A DNA stretch of 39,332 nucleotides from Baaleninema simplex PCC 7105. GTDB lineage: Bacteria > Cyanobacteriota > Cyanobacteriia > Cyanobacteriales > Geitlerinemataceae. Position 1 is the first letter of the stretch. The number at the start of each line of letters is the position of its first letter. The position numbers and the translations under genes are program-made. This document shows, piece by piece, positions 1 through 7,946 of the stretch. Below the pieces are notes generated by a model, which saw only the letters and a program-made list of their open reading frames with translations, made no database searches and was not told where the DNA came from. The stretch is taken from assembly GCF_000332355.1 (NCBI RefSeq), contig NZ_KB235958.1, positions 2,615,065 through 2,654,396 of the forward strand, in the 5' to 3' direction.

Positions 1-4
1 TCAA

Positions 5-39
5 AGGGGGGCGAAGGGGGGATAGGGGGCTAAGGGGGG
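5..39 (+). repeat. G-run tract (possible G-quadruplex)
   Basis: Four runs of five or six G lie at 6-11, 16-21, 25-29 and 34-39, separated by 3-4 bases. The spacing fits an intramolecular G-quadruplex. Similar G-rich spacers are common between cyanobacterial genes, and no function can be inferred here. Confidence 0.45.
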
Positions 40-55
40 ATGTGGTGAAGACTTC

Positions 56-382
56 TTGAAACCTAGCTTATCGGAAAAGAATGGAGTATTACAAAAGGTC
101 TGCAATGCCTACTCAGAGGTGAGCTTAATGTATCGGGGGCGCGGTCTGCCCATTTACATCACATGGCTGGACAACAAAGCTTTATCGTTATTTGCCGACT
201 ATCAAGTGGTGGTTTTAGGCGATCGAGAATTTTGCAGTGTTCAGTTAGCAGCATGGCTGCGTCGGGTTCATCTCACTTTTGTAAAAATACGAGTCTGGGG
301 TAGGTTGGGTCGAGCGATAACAATTATGGGGAGTCAGCCGAACCAAGCCGAACAAAACACGAGATCGTTAGAGCGGCGCTGA
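56..382 (+). pseudogene. IS4-type transposase remnant
   Basis: The frame carries a block, about residues 48-70, containing VVVLGDREFCSV and then AAWLRR. This matches the region around the second catalytic aspartate of cyanobacterial IS4-family DDE transposases, which are normally several times longer. The similarity stops at about base 266, exactly where a dispersed repeat (268-308, inverted relative to 8899 and 14644) begins, so the rest of the frame is not transposase. No first aspartate, glutamate motif or terminal repeats are visible. I read it as an internal fragment left by deletion or by insertion of the repeat. The ATG at 56 is probably not a real start. Confidence 0.55.
268..308 (-). 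repeat. Dispersed repeat, copy 1 (inverted)
   Basis: Read on the minus strand, this contains CCCCAGACTCGTATTTTTAC followed by AAAAGTGAGATG. It is nearly identical to 14644-14678 and clearly related to 8899-8935, both on the plus strand. It interrupts the transposase remnant, so it is younger than that remnant or marks a recombination point. Confidence 0.6.
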
Positions 383-573
383 GCGTACGTCAGGCTCTCA
401 AGCACTACGTTGAAGCGAACTCATCCCAACCTCCCGATGCGATCGCGGCGTTTTTGTCGGTGGTGGACAGGGTTCCGAGATGTCGCGCGCAGTTACGGGT
501 TTGGCGGGCGCTGTCGGCGAGGGAGTCTGATGCGATAGCAGAAACGGTCATCGTGTTCGATCGATGGGGCTGA
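304..573 (+). other. Open reading frame without start, possible gene remnant
   Basis: The frame stays open from 304 to the TGA at 571-573, about 89 codons, and its amino-acid usage resembles a soluble protein (segments such as ALSVRQALKHYVEA and SDAIAETVIVFDRWG). No ATG and no early GTG/TTG lies in frame, so it cannot be a complete gene as it stands. It overlaps the tail of the transposase remnant in another frame. It could be the 3' end of a gene that lost its start, or chance openness in GC-rich DNA. I do not recognise the sequence. Confidence 0.25.
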
Positions 574-895
574 ATCGTTGGATTACTCTTTCTTCAGTGT
601 ACCGTCTGAGGGAGTAGGGCGATGATGGGGTGGGATGACGATCGGGTGAGGCGATCGAGGATTTGTGAAACCTGCCGATTCTAAATCGATAATTAGGATT
701 CTTGATGCAGGAAGGAAATCTCTTGCGATCGCTCAACTTTGAGGGATAATTAGAATGAGGGGAATTGTCGATCGAGGAGCCTCGCGCTAGATAGATATTT
801 AGATTGACAATCGTTATCTTAACTTTAACGCAATCTTACACCCGATCTCGAATTTTAAATTTGAACTTTCTACACAGACTATTGAATTCAAAACA
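574..895. other. Intergenic region upstream of the ATPase gene
   Basis: No gene is supported here. The only promoter-like element is TTGACA at 804-809, followed by AT-rich DNA. The nearest -10-like hexamer, TTTAAC at 824-829, is spaced only 14 bases, so the promoter call is weak. The last 110 bases before the ATG at 896 are markedly AT-rich, consistent with a promoter/leader for the ATPase-TPR pair. Confidence 0.3.
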
Positions 896-2197
896 ATGAT
901 TAGTCCCCAAGAAATGGAAGATCTCCTTGATGAGATGTACAACGCTTTTACTCCTATGCCACTACAACCAGGAGATCCGGCTTACGTGGACTGTCGGGAA
1001 GTGCGGGGAGATGAGGATGTTGTGGAGGACTTGGGGCGCACGGTGCGGCGATCGAATGCCCTGACGTATCAGTTATATTCTGGATATCGGGGGTCTGGCA
1101 AAACCACGGAATTACTGCGGTTGAAAGAAGACTTAGAGAATCGGCATCATGTCGTAGTTTATTTTGCGGCTGACGAAGAAGATATCAGCGTCCAAGACGC
1201 ACAATATACGGATATTTTACTGGCTTGTACTCGTCATTTATTGCGAGAACTCAAAGACAAGGCAAACCCCGAACCAATTTTGAACTGGCTCAAAGCGAGA
1301 CTGCAAGATTTGCAAGATGTGATGTTGACTGAAATTAACATCGATAAAGTCAATTTAACGGTAGGATTGAAAGAATTTGCCAAGGTTGCGGCATCGATAC
1401 GGGCAGAGCCGGGACAACGCCAAAAAATTCGAGAGCGTATAGAACCCCACACAGAAACACTGATTCAAGCACTCAATACGTTTATTGAAGAGAGTAAAAA
1501 AAATCTCCCAGAAAAGACGAAATTACTGGTGGTTGCCGATAATCTCGATCGCATCGTTCCCATTTTTAGAGAGAACGGACGTAGCAATCACGAGGAAATT
1601 TTTCTCGATCGCCACGAACAATTAAAAGCTCTCAAGTGTCATATTATCTACACGGTTCCCATTTCCCTGATTTACTCGCGTTGGGCGACAGAACTTAAGG
1701 ATAACTATGGAATTCCTCAAGTGTTACCGTCAATTATGGTGCGTTGGGAAAATGGTGATTCTTACGATAAAGGATTAGAGATCCTCAAAACGATCGTTCG
1801 CCTGAGAGTTCCTGCGAGTTTGCGAGATTCGCTCGTTCCCGAAGTTTTTGAGTCTGAGGACGTTTTACAAGAACTCTGCTTGATGAGTGGGGGTTACGTG
1901 CGGGATTTGGTACAGTTGATGCAGGAGGCGATTACTAAAACGGACGTGCTACCGATTCGAGGGCGGGCGGTGCAACGAGCGGTTGATGCGTTGCGGGATG
2001 TATACCGACGAGCGGTAGAAGAGGATTGGTGGGAGGTGTTGCGGGAAGTGCATAAAGACAAGGAAATTGAAAACGACTCAGTACAGCGGAGTTTGTTGTT
2101 TAGTCGCTGCGTGCTGGAGTATCGCTATTTTGATGATAATGGTGATAAACGCACTTGGTATGATGTCCATCCTGTACTGTGGAAGGAGTTATCATGA
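896..2197 (+). CDS. P-loop ATPase of a paired ATPase/TPR system
   Basis: A 433-residue AAA/STAND-like ATPase. Walker A is GYRGSGKTT (residues 63-71). Walker B is LLVVADNLDR (about 210-219), followed by a sensor-like strand HIIYTVPISLIY (249-260). The C-terminal third (about 330-433) looks like a helical lid and winged-helix region ending DVHPVLWKELS. No transmembrane segment or nuclease/protease effector motif is seen, so it is probably a cytosolic NTP-dependent switch. Its stop codon overlaps the start of the next gene (ATGA at 2194-2197), so the two proteins are translationally coupled and probably form a complex. ATPases of this type are usually annotated only as 'ATP-binding protein' in cyanobacteria. 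A role in defence or conflict is inference. Confidence 0.8.
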   Translation: MISPQEMEDLLDEMYNAFTPMPLQPGDPAYVDCREVRGDEDVVEDLGRTVRRSNALTYQLYSGYRGSGKTTELLRLKEDLENRHHVVVYFAADEEDISVQDAQYTDILLACTRHLLRELKDKANPEPILNWLKARLQDLQDVMLTEINIDKVNLTVGLKEFAKVAASIRAEPGQRQKIRERIEPHTETLIQALNTFIEESKKNLPEKTKLLVVADNLDRIVPIFRENGRSNHEEIFLDRHEQLKALKCHIIYTVPISLIYSRWATELKDNYGIPQVLPSIMVRWENGDSYDKGLEILKTIVRLRVPASLRDSLVPEVFESEDVLQELCLMSGGYVRDLVQLMQEAITKTDVLPIRGRAVQRAVDALRDVYRRAVEEDWWEVLREVHKDKEIENDSVQRSLLFSRCVLEYRYFDDNGDKRTWYDVHPVLWKELS

Positions 2198-4353
2198 CAA
2201 AGCAAATTCGAGATGACGAGTTCGATCGCAGCGATCGCCAAAATTTAACATTTGAAAAATTCGGTTTTTGGAATTCAGAGGCAGCAGAAACGCTAAACGA
2301 GTTATTGCGGGCTTTACGACGCAAAAAAGGATTTGGCTTATTTTTTGTTCAATGTAATCCATCTCGTGGCGAACAAATTATAAAAGCAATTCGGGGGCAT
2401 TTTCCTGAAAAGCGGGTCGTTCAATTTGAATTAGATCGACAGAGCGAAACACTTTATGAAAATTTACTGGAATGTTACCGAGCAGAAAGGTTTGAAATTG
2501 CTTGTGTAACGGGAGTGGAACAGGCATTGTATGACTATGAAGATACAAAGCGCCTCGCCGGTTGGAGTTCGGAAGAAATTTATAACTATAGTTGGAAAGG
2601 TGTTCCGCCGCTTTTGAGTCATTTAAATCGGCAACGAGAGGCAATTGAGGAAAACTTGCCGATCTCATTAATTTTTTTAGTTCGTAGTTTCGCGATCGAT
2701 TACTTTATTCAACGAGCGCCAGATTTTTTTGATTGGAGATCGGGATTTTTTAAGTTTTTAGAGACTTACAAAAAAGCCCAAAAGGAGCCTGAAAAATTAT
2801 TGGAAAAATATTTTCAAGAATATCTTCATCTCACTTCAAATCAAAGAATAGAAAAAATATTAGAAATCAAAGATAAGATACGGCAGGTCGATCCATCAAA
2901 CTTCGATCGAAAATCTAGTTTACTTCTAGAACAGGGACGCTTGTTTGAGAGTAATAAAGATTTCCAAGAAGCACTAAATTGTTACGATCTTGCCTTAAGA
3001 GTGAATTTTAACAGTTATGATGCTTGGCACAGTAGAGGCGGATTACTTCATATTTTAGAACAATATGAGAAAGCTATTGAAAGTTACGATCGAGCGCTAG
3101 AAATTAAACCAGACCTTTACTTCGCCTGGACAAATCGAGGCAATGCACTCCGTAGTCTAGAGCGATATAAAGAAGCTATTGAAAGTTACTATCGAGCGCT
3201 AAAAATTAAACCAGACTTTCATTATGCATGGAACGGTCGAGGTAATGCATTTAACCATTTAGAGCGCTATGAAAAGGCAATTGAGAGCTACGATCGGGCT
3301 CTCGAACTAGAACCAAATAGCGTTTATGGTTGGACAGGAAGAGGAATTGCTCTTTGGAACAATCGAGGAAATACGTTAATTTATTTGTCAAAACAACCGA
3401 AGAAAAAAATTACTTCACTGCACGATCATGTCTTAGAAATTCAGCCTAATTTTCACGATAGTGAAAACAATCAAAACACTCAATTAAAAAAAGCAATACA
3501 TTACGAAAAAATCGTTAAAAACGATAATTTATCTTTGATAAAAAAAACACACGATCTCTGTGTGTGGTCTAAAAAAGAAATCGATCCATATAAATTTTAT
3601 GAATACGAAGAAGTTATTAAAAGTTATGATAAGGCTCTAGAGATTCAACCCAACTATTATCCCGCATATATGAATAAAGGGTTTGTACTTTATCAGCTAG
3701 GCAAACACGAAGAAGCTTCAAATTGCTTTGCTGAAGTTGCCAAGATACAAGATATACAATGTGTTACAGAAATGCAATATTTACGATATGCATTAAATAA
3801 CCAAGGTTATTTAGAGCTTGCTCAATACTCTTATGGCTTTCGACCGATTGTATTCAAGCCTTTATTGATTCGTAACTCTCAAATTCATATCGATCTAAGT
3901 AAAGACGATATTTTTTTGGTACGCTGCCAGAAAGCTTTGGAGTTATTCAATTCTGCTCTTAATGCAGACCCCGAGCAGACATTAGCTTGGGCAAATCAAA
4001 GTTTTCCTTCCTACTATTTGAAACAGTATCAAAATGCCCTTAAAAGTTGCAATAAAGCACTCGAAATCGACCCAGAAAATAAAGAGGAAATGAACGAGGT
4101 TGTCTATACAAATCGAGGTTGTATTCTCCTCAAGCTCGAGAACCCTACCGCAGCCCTCCAAGATTTTACCGCAGCACTCGCCATCGACCCTAAGCTCGAT
4201 GAAGCATGGAACGGTCATGGAACCGCCCTTTATCAACTGGGGCGTTATGTTGAAGCGATCGAGAGCTTCACTCGGGCAGCCGATCTCAATCATCCTCTCG
4301 CAAAAACTAATCTTAACCTTACTCAAAAACAGCTTGATGAGTCTGTAACTTGA
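2194..4353 (+). CDS. Degenerate STAND-like NTPase domain fused to TPRs
   Basis: I chose the ATG at 2194 because it overlaps the upstream stop as ATGA, giving 719 residues; an in-frame start at 2179 is less likely. The N-terminal ~200 residues have an NTPase-like strand order, but the P-loop position reads QCNPSRGEQ (about 54-61) with no GKT/GKS. Further on are FEIACVTGVE (100-109), LNRQRE (144-149) and APDFFDWRSGFF (175-186). The last motif recurs in TPR proteins described as inactive STAND ('iSTAND') sensors in NTP-dependent conflict systems. From about residue 240 there are TPRs, three with near-identical DNA in a 102-bp period (3073, 3175, 3277). The middle (3360-3600) is very AT-rich and poorly TPR-like. 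No effector domain is visible. It probably acts as sensor/scaffold for the upstream ATPase. Confidence 0.75.
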   Translation: MTKQIRDDEFDRSDRQNLTFEKFGFWNSEAAETLNELLRALRRKKGFGLFFVQCNPSRGEQIIKAIRGHFPEKRVVQFELDRQSETLYENLLECYRAERFEIACVTGVEQALYDYEDTKRLAGWSSEEIYNYSWKGVPPLLSHLNRQREAIEENLPISLIFLVRSFAIDYFIQRAPDFFDWRSGFFKFLETYKKAQKEPEKLLEKYFQEYLHLTSNQRIEKILEIKDKIRQVDPSNFDRKSSLLLEQGRLFESNKDFQEALNCYDLALRVNFNSYDAWHSRGGLLHILEQYEKAIESYDRALEIKPDLYFAWTNRGNALRSLERYKEAIESYYRALKIKPDFHYAWNGRGNAFNHLERYEKAIESYDRALELEPNSVYGWTGRGIALWNNRGNTLIYLSKQPKKKITSLHDHVLEIQPNFHDSENNQNTQLKKAIHYEKIVKNDNLSLIKKTHDLCVWSKKEIDPYKFYEYEEVIKSYDKALEIQPNYYPAYMNKGFVLYQLGKHEEASNCFAEVAKIQDIQCVTEMQYLRYALNNQGYLELAQYSYGFRPIVFKPLLIRNSQIHIDLSKDDIFLVRCQKALELFNSALNADPEQTLAWANQSFPSYYLKQYQNALKSCNKALEIDPENKEEMNEVVYTNRGCILLKLENPTAALQDFTAALAIDPKLDEAWNGHGTALYQLGRYVEAIESFTRAADLNHPLAKTNLNLTQKQLDESVT

Positions 4354-4635
4354 ATCAGTGAAGTCCTACTTTTTTATTATTTCTTAAATTGAAAATATTG
4401 GTAATTTTCACCGAAAGGTTGAGATAATTCAGTGAGGCGATCGCAAGTCTCCCGTTCCTCGACTCGGTACTGTCGTTTCCCCTTGTCCCCTTGTCTCGCC
4501 CTCTCCCTTTCTCCCCTTCTCGTAATAAGATCGGTGAACGTAGTCCTCTGCAAACAAACAATCGTGAAGCCCGTGAACTCCCAACCGTCCGCCGATCGCT
4601 CGCTGTGGTCGTGGCTCCGCCGCCTGTGGGGTGCG

Positions 4636-5397
4636 ATGTCTCGTTATCGAACCGTCATTGTCGCAGTGACGCTCGCGATCGCCTTATCGGGATGCGTGAA
4701 ATACGATGTCGATATTAACTTCCAAAGTCAAACCCACGGCGACATCGTCCAGCACGTCAATCTCTCGAAGCGGTTTGCCAGTCTCAGCAGCGTGACGGTG
4801 CAGGAATGGTTAGACAGCCTCGATCGCCGAGCGAGATCGCTGCAAGGCTACGTCAAACGGGACGGCGATCGCACCGCAACAGTCGTGATTCCCTTCAACA
4901 ACGGCGACGAACTCGTCAGTCGCTTCAACAAGTTTTTCAACCCCGTCGACAATCGCGCCGTCGCACCAGAAATGGCCGATCGAATTCCCCAACTGGCCAC
5001 TCGCCTCGACCTCCAGCAACGGAACTTCCTGTTTGCCATTCACAACCACCTCAGTCTCGACGTGGATTTACAAGCCCTCGGCGTCTTATCGACTGAAGGT
5101 AACGTCCTCGTCAGTCCTGGCGGATTGCTCGATTTACAATTTCGCCTCAATACCCCCTGGGGCGCAAAGTACGATACTGAAATCGAGGAGTTTTCTCTAC
5201 CTCACGAAACGTCAGGCAGTTCCCCGCTCGTTTGGACGCTAGAACCCGGAGAACTCCAACATCTCGAAGCCAACTTCTGGGTTCCGAGTCCCATCGGCAT
5301 CGGGGCGGCTTTAATTATCGCAGTCATGGCGATCGGTAGTTACTTAAAACACCAACTCCTCCCTGCATTGGGAATTGGCAAACGGACGACGGCGTGA
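4636..5397 (+). CDS. DUF3153 family membrane-anchored lipoprotein
   Basis: From the ATG at 4636 the protein has 253 residues. It starts with a lipoprotein signal whose lipobox ends LSGC (Cys20), has a mainly beta soluble region, and ends with one transmembrane helix (about 213-232) and a short basic tail. This architecture and the CVKYDVDINF opening fit the cyanobacterial DUF3153 family, whose function is unknown. It is expected on the outer face of the plasma or thylakoid membrane. In-frame GTG codons upstream (4564, 4573) could add about 20 residues. Farther upstream the frame runs into a CT-rich spacer repeat (4476-4525), so the longest version starting at 4432 is unlikely. Confidence 0.75.
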   Translation: MSRYRTVIVAVTLAIALSGCVKYDVDINFQSQTHGDIVQHVNLSKRFASLSSVTVQEWLDSLDRRARSLQGYVKRDGDRTATVVIPFNNGDELVSRFNKFFNPVDNRAVAPEMADRIPQLATRLDLQQRNFLFAIHNHLSLDVDLQALGVLSTEGNVLVSPGGLLDLQFRLNTPWGAKYDTEIEEFSLPHETSGSSPLVWTLEPGELQHLEANFWVPSPIGIGAALIIAVMAIGSYLKHQLLPALGIGKRTTA

Positions 5398-5400
5398 GGG

Positions 5401-5462
5401 GCAAGGGAGAACGGGAGAGGGGGAGAGGGGGAGAACGGGAGAGGGGGAGAAGGGGAGACAAG
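5401..5462 (+). repeat. GA-rich purine tract
   Basis: An almost pure purine stretch on the plus strand, built from variants of GGGAGAGGGGGAGAACG. It mirrors the CT-rich stretch at 4476-4525, and a looser purine tract lies at 23390-23430. Such slippage-prone spacers are common in cyanobacterial genomes. Confidence 0.5.
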
Positions 5463-5480
5463 GAATACCCTATGGAGTCG

Positions 5481-5537
5481 GTGCGTGACGAGTTGGCCGG
5501 TAAGACCGGATACTTTTCTTGTCTTTAGGTCACGCAC
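5481..5537. repeat. Palindromic repeat GTGCGTGAC...GTCACGCAC, copy A
   Basis: It begins with GTGCGTGAC (5481-5489) and ends with its exact inverse GTCACGCAC (5529-5537), with 39 bases between. The interior differs from copies B and C, so only the 9-bp ends are shared. Transcribed, it would form a hairpin; it lies 3' of the DUF3153 gene and 3' of the convergent chemoreceptor gene. Confidence 0.6.
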
Positions 5538-5565
5538 CCTTGTATGTTGGCGGTGTACATTGGCG

Positions 5566-5621
5566 GTGCGTGACAGATCGATCGGTCTGACGATCGACAC
5601 CCTATTTTTCAAGTCACGCAC
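5566..5621. repeat. Palindromic repeat GTGCGTGAC...GTCACGCAC, copy B
   Basis: It has the same 9-bp inverted ends as copy A (5566-5574 and 5613-5621). Its interior and the flank at 5549-5565 match, in reverse complement, the copy at 30983-31037 with its flank to about 31055. The shared part includes GATCGACACCC and TTTTTCAAGTCACGCACC. The homology therefore extends beyond a simple hairpin and marks a dispersed element about 76 bp long. Confidence 0.65.
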
Positions 5622-5681
5622 CCTACGATTGCTGTTCCCTGTTCCCTGTCTTCACTGGTGACTGGTGACTGGCGACTGTCT

Positions 5682-7139
5682 TCAAACCATTTCTTTTAGT
5701 GATAGTGCAGCGTCGTTGAGGCGTTGGGTTCCTTCCTTCACTTGAGCGATCCCCGAAGCGTTCTCCTGGGCGGCCGTGTTGAGGGAGTTCATGGCTTCGA
5801 TCACTTGTTGTACCGCACTGACCTGCTGTTTGAGCGTGAGGGAAATTTGCTGGTTGTTCAAGACCACCTCGTCGATCGCCTCGCGCACGCCTGCAAACGC
5901 GTCAGAGGTATCGTGGGTGATGTGAACCCCGGACTCGACGGTTTTCGTGCCTTCGTCGGTCACCATCACGGTGGAGTTGATGGCATTTTGAATGTCGGCT
6001 ACGAGGGCGTTGATTTTTTCGGCGGATTTTTTGCTTTGGTCGGCGAGTTTGCGAATTTCGCTGGCGACGACGGAGAAGCCTTTACCGTGTTCTCCGGCGC
6101 GAACGGCTTCGACAGCGGCGTTCAGGGCTAACATATTGGTTTGGTTGGCCAGATCGCTAACGAGTGTGGAAATGTTGCCGATTTGGTTGGTTTGTTCGCT
6201 CAGTCGTAAAATTTGTTGGGCGATCGCCCCGACTTTATCTTTGAGGGCGTTCATGGTTCCGAGGGTCTCGCCGACTGCGCGAGTTCCGTTGTCGGCGCGA
6301 TCGAGGGCTTGGCGAGCGTTACTCGTGGTTGCGTCCGCCTGTTCCATCACTTGACGCGCTGAGGCTCCGAGTTCGTCCATCGTGGTGGTCGTTTCGTTCA
6401 CTGAGGCCGCTTGCTGGGTCGCTGCTCGTTCTTGCTGTTCGACGGTTGCAGCGATTTCTGAGGAGGAACTGGCCACCCATCCGGCGGATTCGTTGATTCG
6501 ATTGGTAATCTTACTCACGATCCACAGGCTGATGGAGATCGATACGACGATGGTGAGTAAGGTAAACGCTAACGTAGAATTGGCGAGATCGTTCAGGGCG
6601 TTGTCTTGGTTGCTTTGGCTGTCGTCAACGAGTTGTTTTTCCCGTTGGCGTAACTCCTCTAATAAGGCTTCGACTCGTTCGGCTCGAGCGCGACCGTTGG
6701 CTTCTCTCCATTGGGCGATCGCGCGATCGCGCGCGCCACTATTGACTAAGGCGATGAGAGACTCGCTTAACGCCATTGATTGGTTGACTTCAGCCATCAG
6801 TGCGTCGAACGTATTGCGTTGTTCTTCGTTCAGAAGTCGGCCCTCGAGTTCGGCCACGTCCTCCTGAAATTTTTGTTTGGCTTGGTTGTAAGACTCTAAG
6901 GAGGCGCGATCGCCGTCGAGAAGGTAGCCTCGAGTCGTCCGCGACATCACTTGAACGTTGAGGGCGAGATCGCTGATGAGGGTGCTGTTATGGACGAAGG
7001 CTTCGACTTCTATTACTTCTTGTCTGATAATACCTACGTTTCGCCAAACGACGACAGACGACACGATCGACAACACGATCGGAACGAGGTATCCGAGAAT
7101 AATCCAATATCTAAGTTTTAGGGTGTTGGGCGATACCAT
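5682..7139 (-). CDS. Methyl-accepting chemotaxis protein
   Basis: A 485-residue transducer from the ATG at 7139; a GTG at 7160 would add 7 residues. TM1 lies at about residues 12-35 and TM2 at about 190-212. Between them is a ~150-residue helical extracytoplasmic sensor of the four-helix/CHASE3 kind. A coiled cytoplasmic domain follows with the conserved hairpin tip QTNMLALNAAVEAVRAGEHG, which contacts CheA and CheW. No HAMP domain is obvious between TM2 and the signalling helices. No che genes flank it, so it presumably feeds a distant phototaxis or pilus-type chemosensory array. The ligand is unknown. Confidence 0.92.
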   Translation of the reverse strand: MVSPNTLKLRYWIILGYLVPIVLSIVSSVVVWRNVGIIRQEVIEVEAFVHNSTLISDLALNVQVMSRTTRGYLLDGDRASLESYNQAKQKFQEDVAELEGRLLNEEQRNTFDALMAEVNQSMALSESLIALVNSGARDRAIAQWREANGRARAERVEALLEELRQREKQLVDDSQSNQDNALNDLANSTLAFTLLTIVVSISISLWIVSKITNRINESAGWVASSSSEIAATVEQQERAATQQAASVNETTTTMDELGASARQVMEQADATTSNARQALDRADNGTRAVGETLGTMNALKDKVGAIAQQILRLSEQTNQIGNISTLVSDLANQTNMLALNAAVEAVRAGEHGKGFSVVASEIRKLADQSKKSAEKINALVADIQNAINSTVMVTDEGTKTVESGVHITHDTSDAFAGVREAIDEVVLNNQQISLTLKQQVSAVQQVIEAMNSLNTAAQENASGIAQVKEGTQRLNDAALSLKEMV

Positions 7140-7362
7140 CGGGGGGACAACTCCTAACACAATTGCAATGCAGTCGGTCGGACGCTCTCGTCTGACGGGC
7201 GACGAAATCGTAGATCTGCTGTTGTTTATGATACCGCTCTGGGAAAACTCAACGATAAAGCTCGTATAAAAATTTTAATGAAATGACTGTCGAGCGATCG
7301 CAGTCCCATTTAATGTCGAGATCGATATTTCCTGATGAAGAAACTTAAATTCATCTAGTGGT
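7140..7362. other. Spacer between chemoreceptor and coiled-coil gene
   Basis: No gene is seen. It must hold the promoter of the chemoreceptor (read leftward) and the 3' end of the coiled-coil operon. No convincing -35/-10 pair stands out. An AGGAG-like element lies on the minus strand at about 7152-7157, upstream of the ATG at 7139. Confidence 0.3.
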
Positions 7363-7923
7363 TTATTGGGATTCTAATCGATCTAGTCGTGCTTGTATGA
7401 TTTCGAGCTTCAAGTCTAATTGCTTGATATTTTGAGATAGATCGGCAACAATTTCTTCTAAATTTAAAAGACGATCTTCAAGAGATGAGGGCAAAGATTT
7501 CTCTTCTCGAGCAGATTTATCTAAACGATTAAAGGCATCGACAACTATTTCCCAACTCCGCGTTTTAAGCGTAATTCCAGATGTCGATTTTAAATAGCGA
7601 TATGCCTCGTTCAATTTACCAAATTTGGCTTTTAATGTCTCTGGCGTCCAAACTGTTGGCGAGGCGAGCGTTCGATCGCTCTCGGATTGGGGAAATTGAG
7701 CTTCGGGACGTGAGGCTCGATCGCGATCGGTTTCGACACGGCTCTCGACGACTTCTCCTCCTTCGGCTTTCGCATAAGCATATCCGGCTCGTAAGGCTGT
7801 TTCGGCAACTCGAAGGGTATTGTCGGACAAATCGTCTCCGATTTCTTTCATGTTCTGGATGCCGTTTTTGATGGCCTCGAGTTTTTGGGTGGTAGACTTT
7901 AATGAATCGGTAAGTTTTCCCAT
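7363..7923 (-). CDS. Coiled-coil protein of unknown function (second of pair)
   Basis: A 186-residue soluble protein that I do not recognise. The N-terminal ~60 residues are helical (TDSLKSTTQKLEAIKNGIQN). A charged, probably disordered stretch follows (about 60-85, rich in E, R, D and S). A middle segment, WTPETLKAKFGKLNEAYRYL, comes next, and the C-terminal ~45 residues form a heptad coiled coil (LLNLEEIVADLSQNIKQLDL). There is no signal peptide or membrane helix. It starts 23 bases after the stop of the upstream coiled-coil gene, so the two are almost certainly one transcript and may form a hetero-oligomeric coiled coil. Confidence 0.65.
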   Translation of the reverse strand: MGKLTDSLKSTTQKLEAIKNGIQNMKEIGDDLSDNTLRVAETALRAGYAYAKAEGGEVVESRVETDRDRASRPEAQFPQSESDRTLASPTVWTPETLKAKFGKLNEAYRYLKSTSGITLKTRSWEIVVDAFNRLDKSAREEKSLPSSLEDRLLNLEEIVADLSQNIKQLDLKLEIIQARLDRLESQ

Positions 7924-7946
7924 AAGGCATTGATTTCCGAGTCTGT

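Noticed and set aside
4432-4635. 68-residue N-terminal extension of the DUF3153 protein
   Set aside because: Most of it is translated CT-rich spacer; the lipoprotein signal begins properly at 4636.
5724-6867. Plus-strand frames opposite the chemoreceptor
   Set aside because: The minus strand encodes the conserved MCP signalling domain; these frames are shadows.
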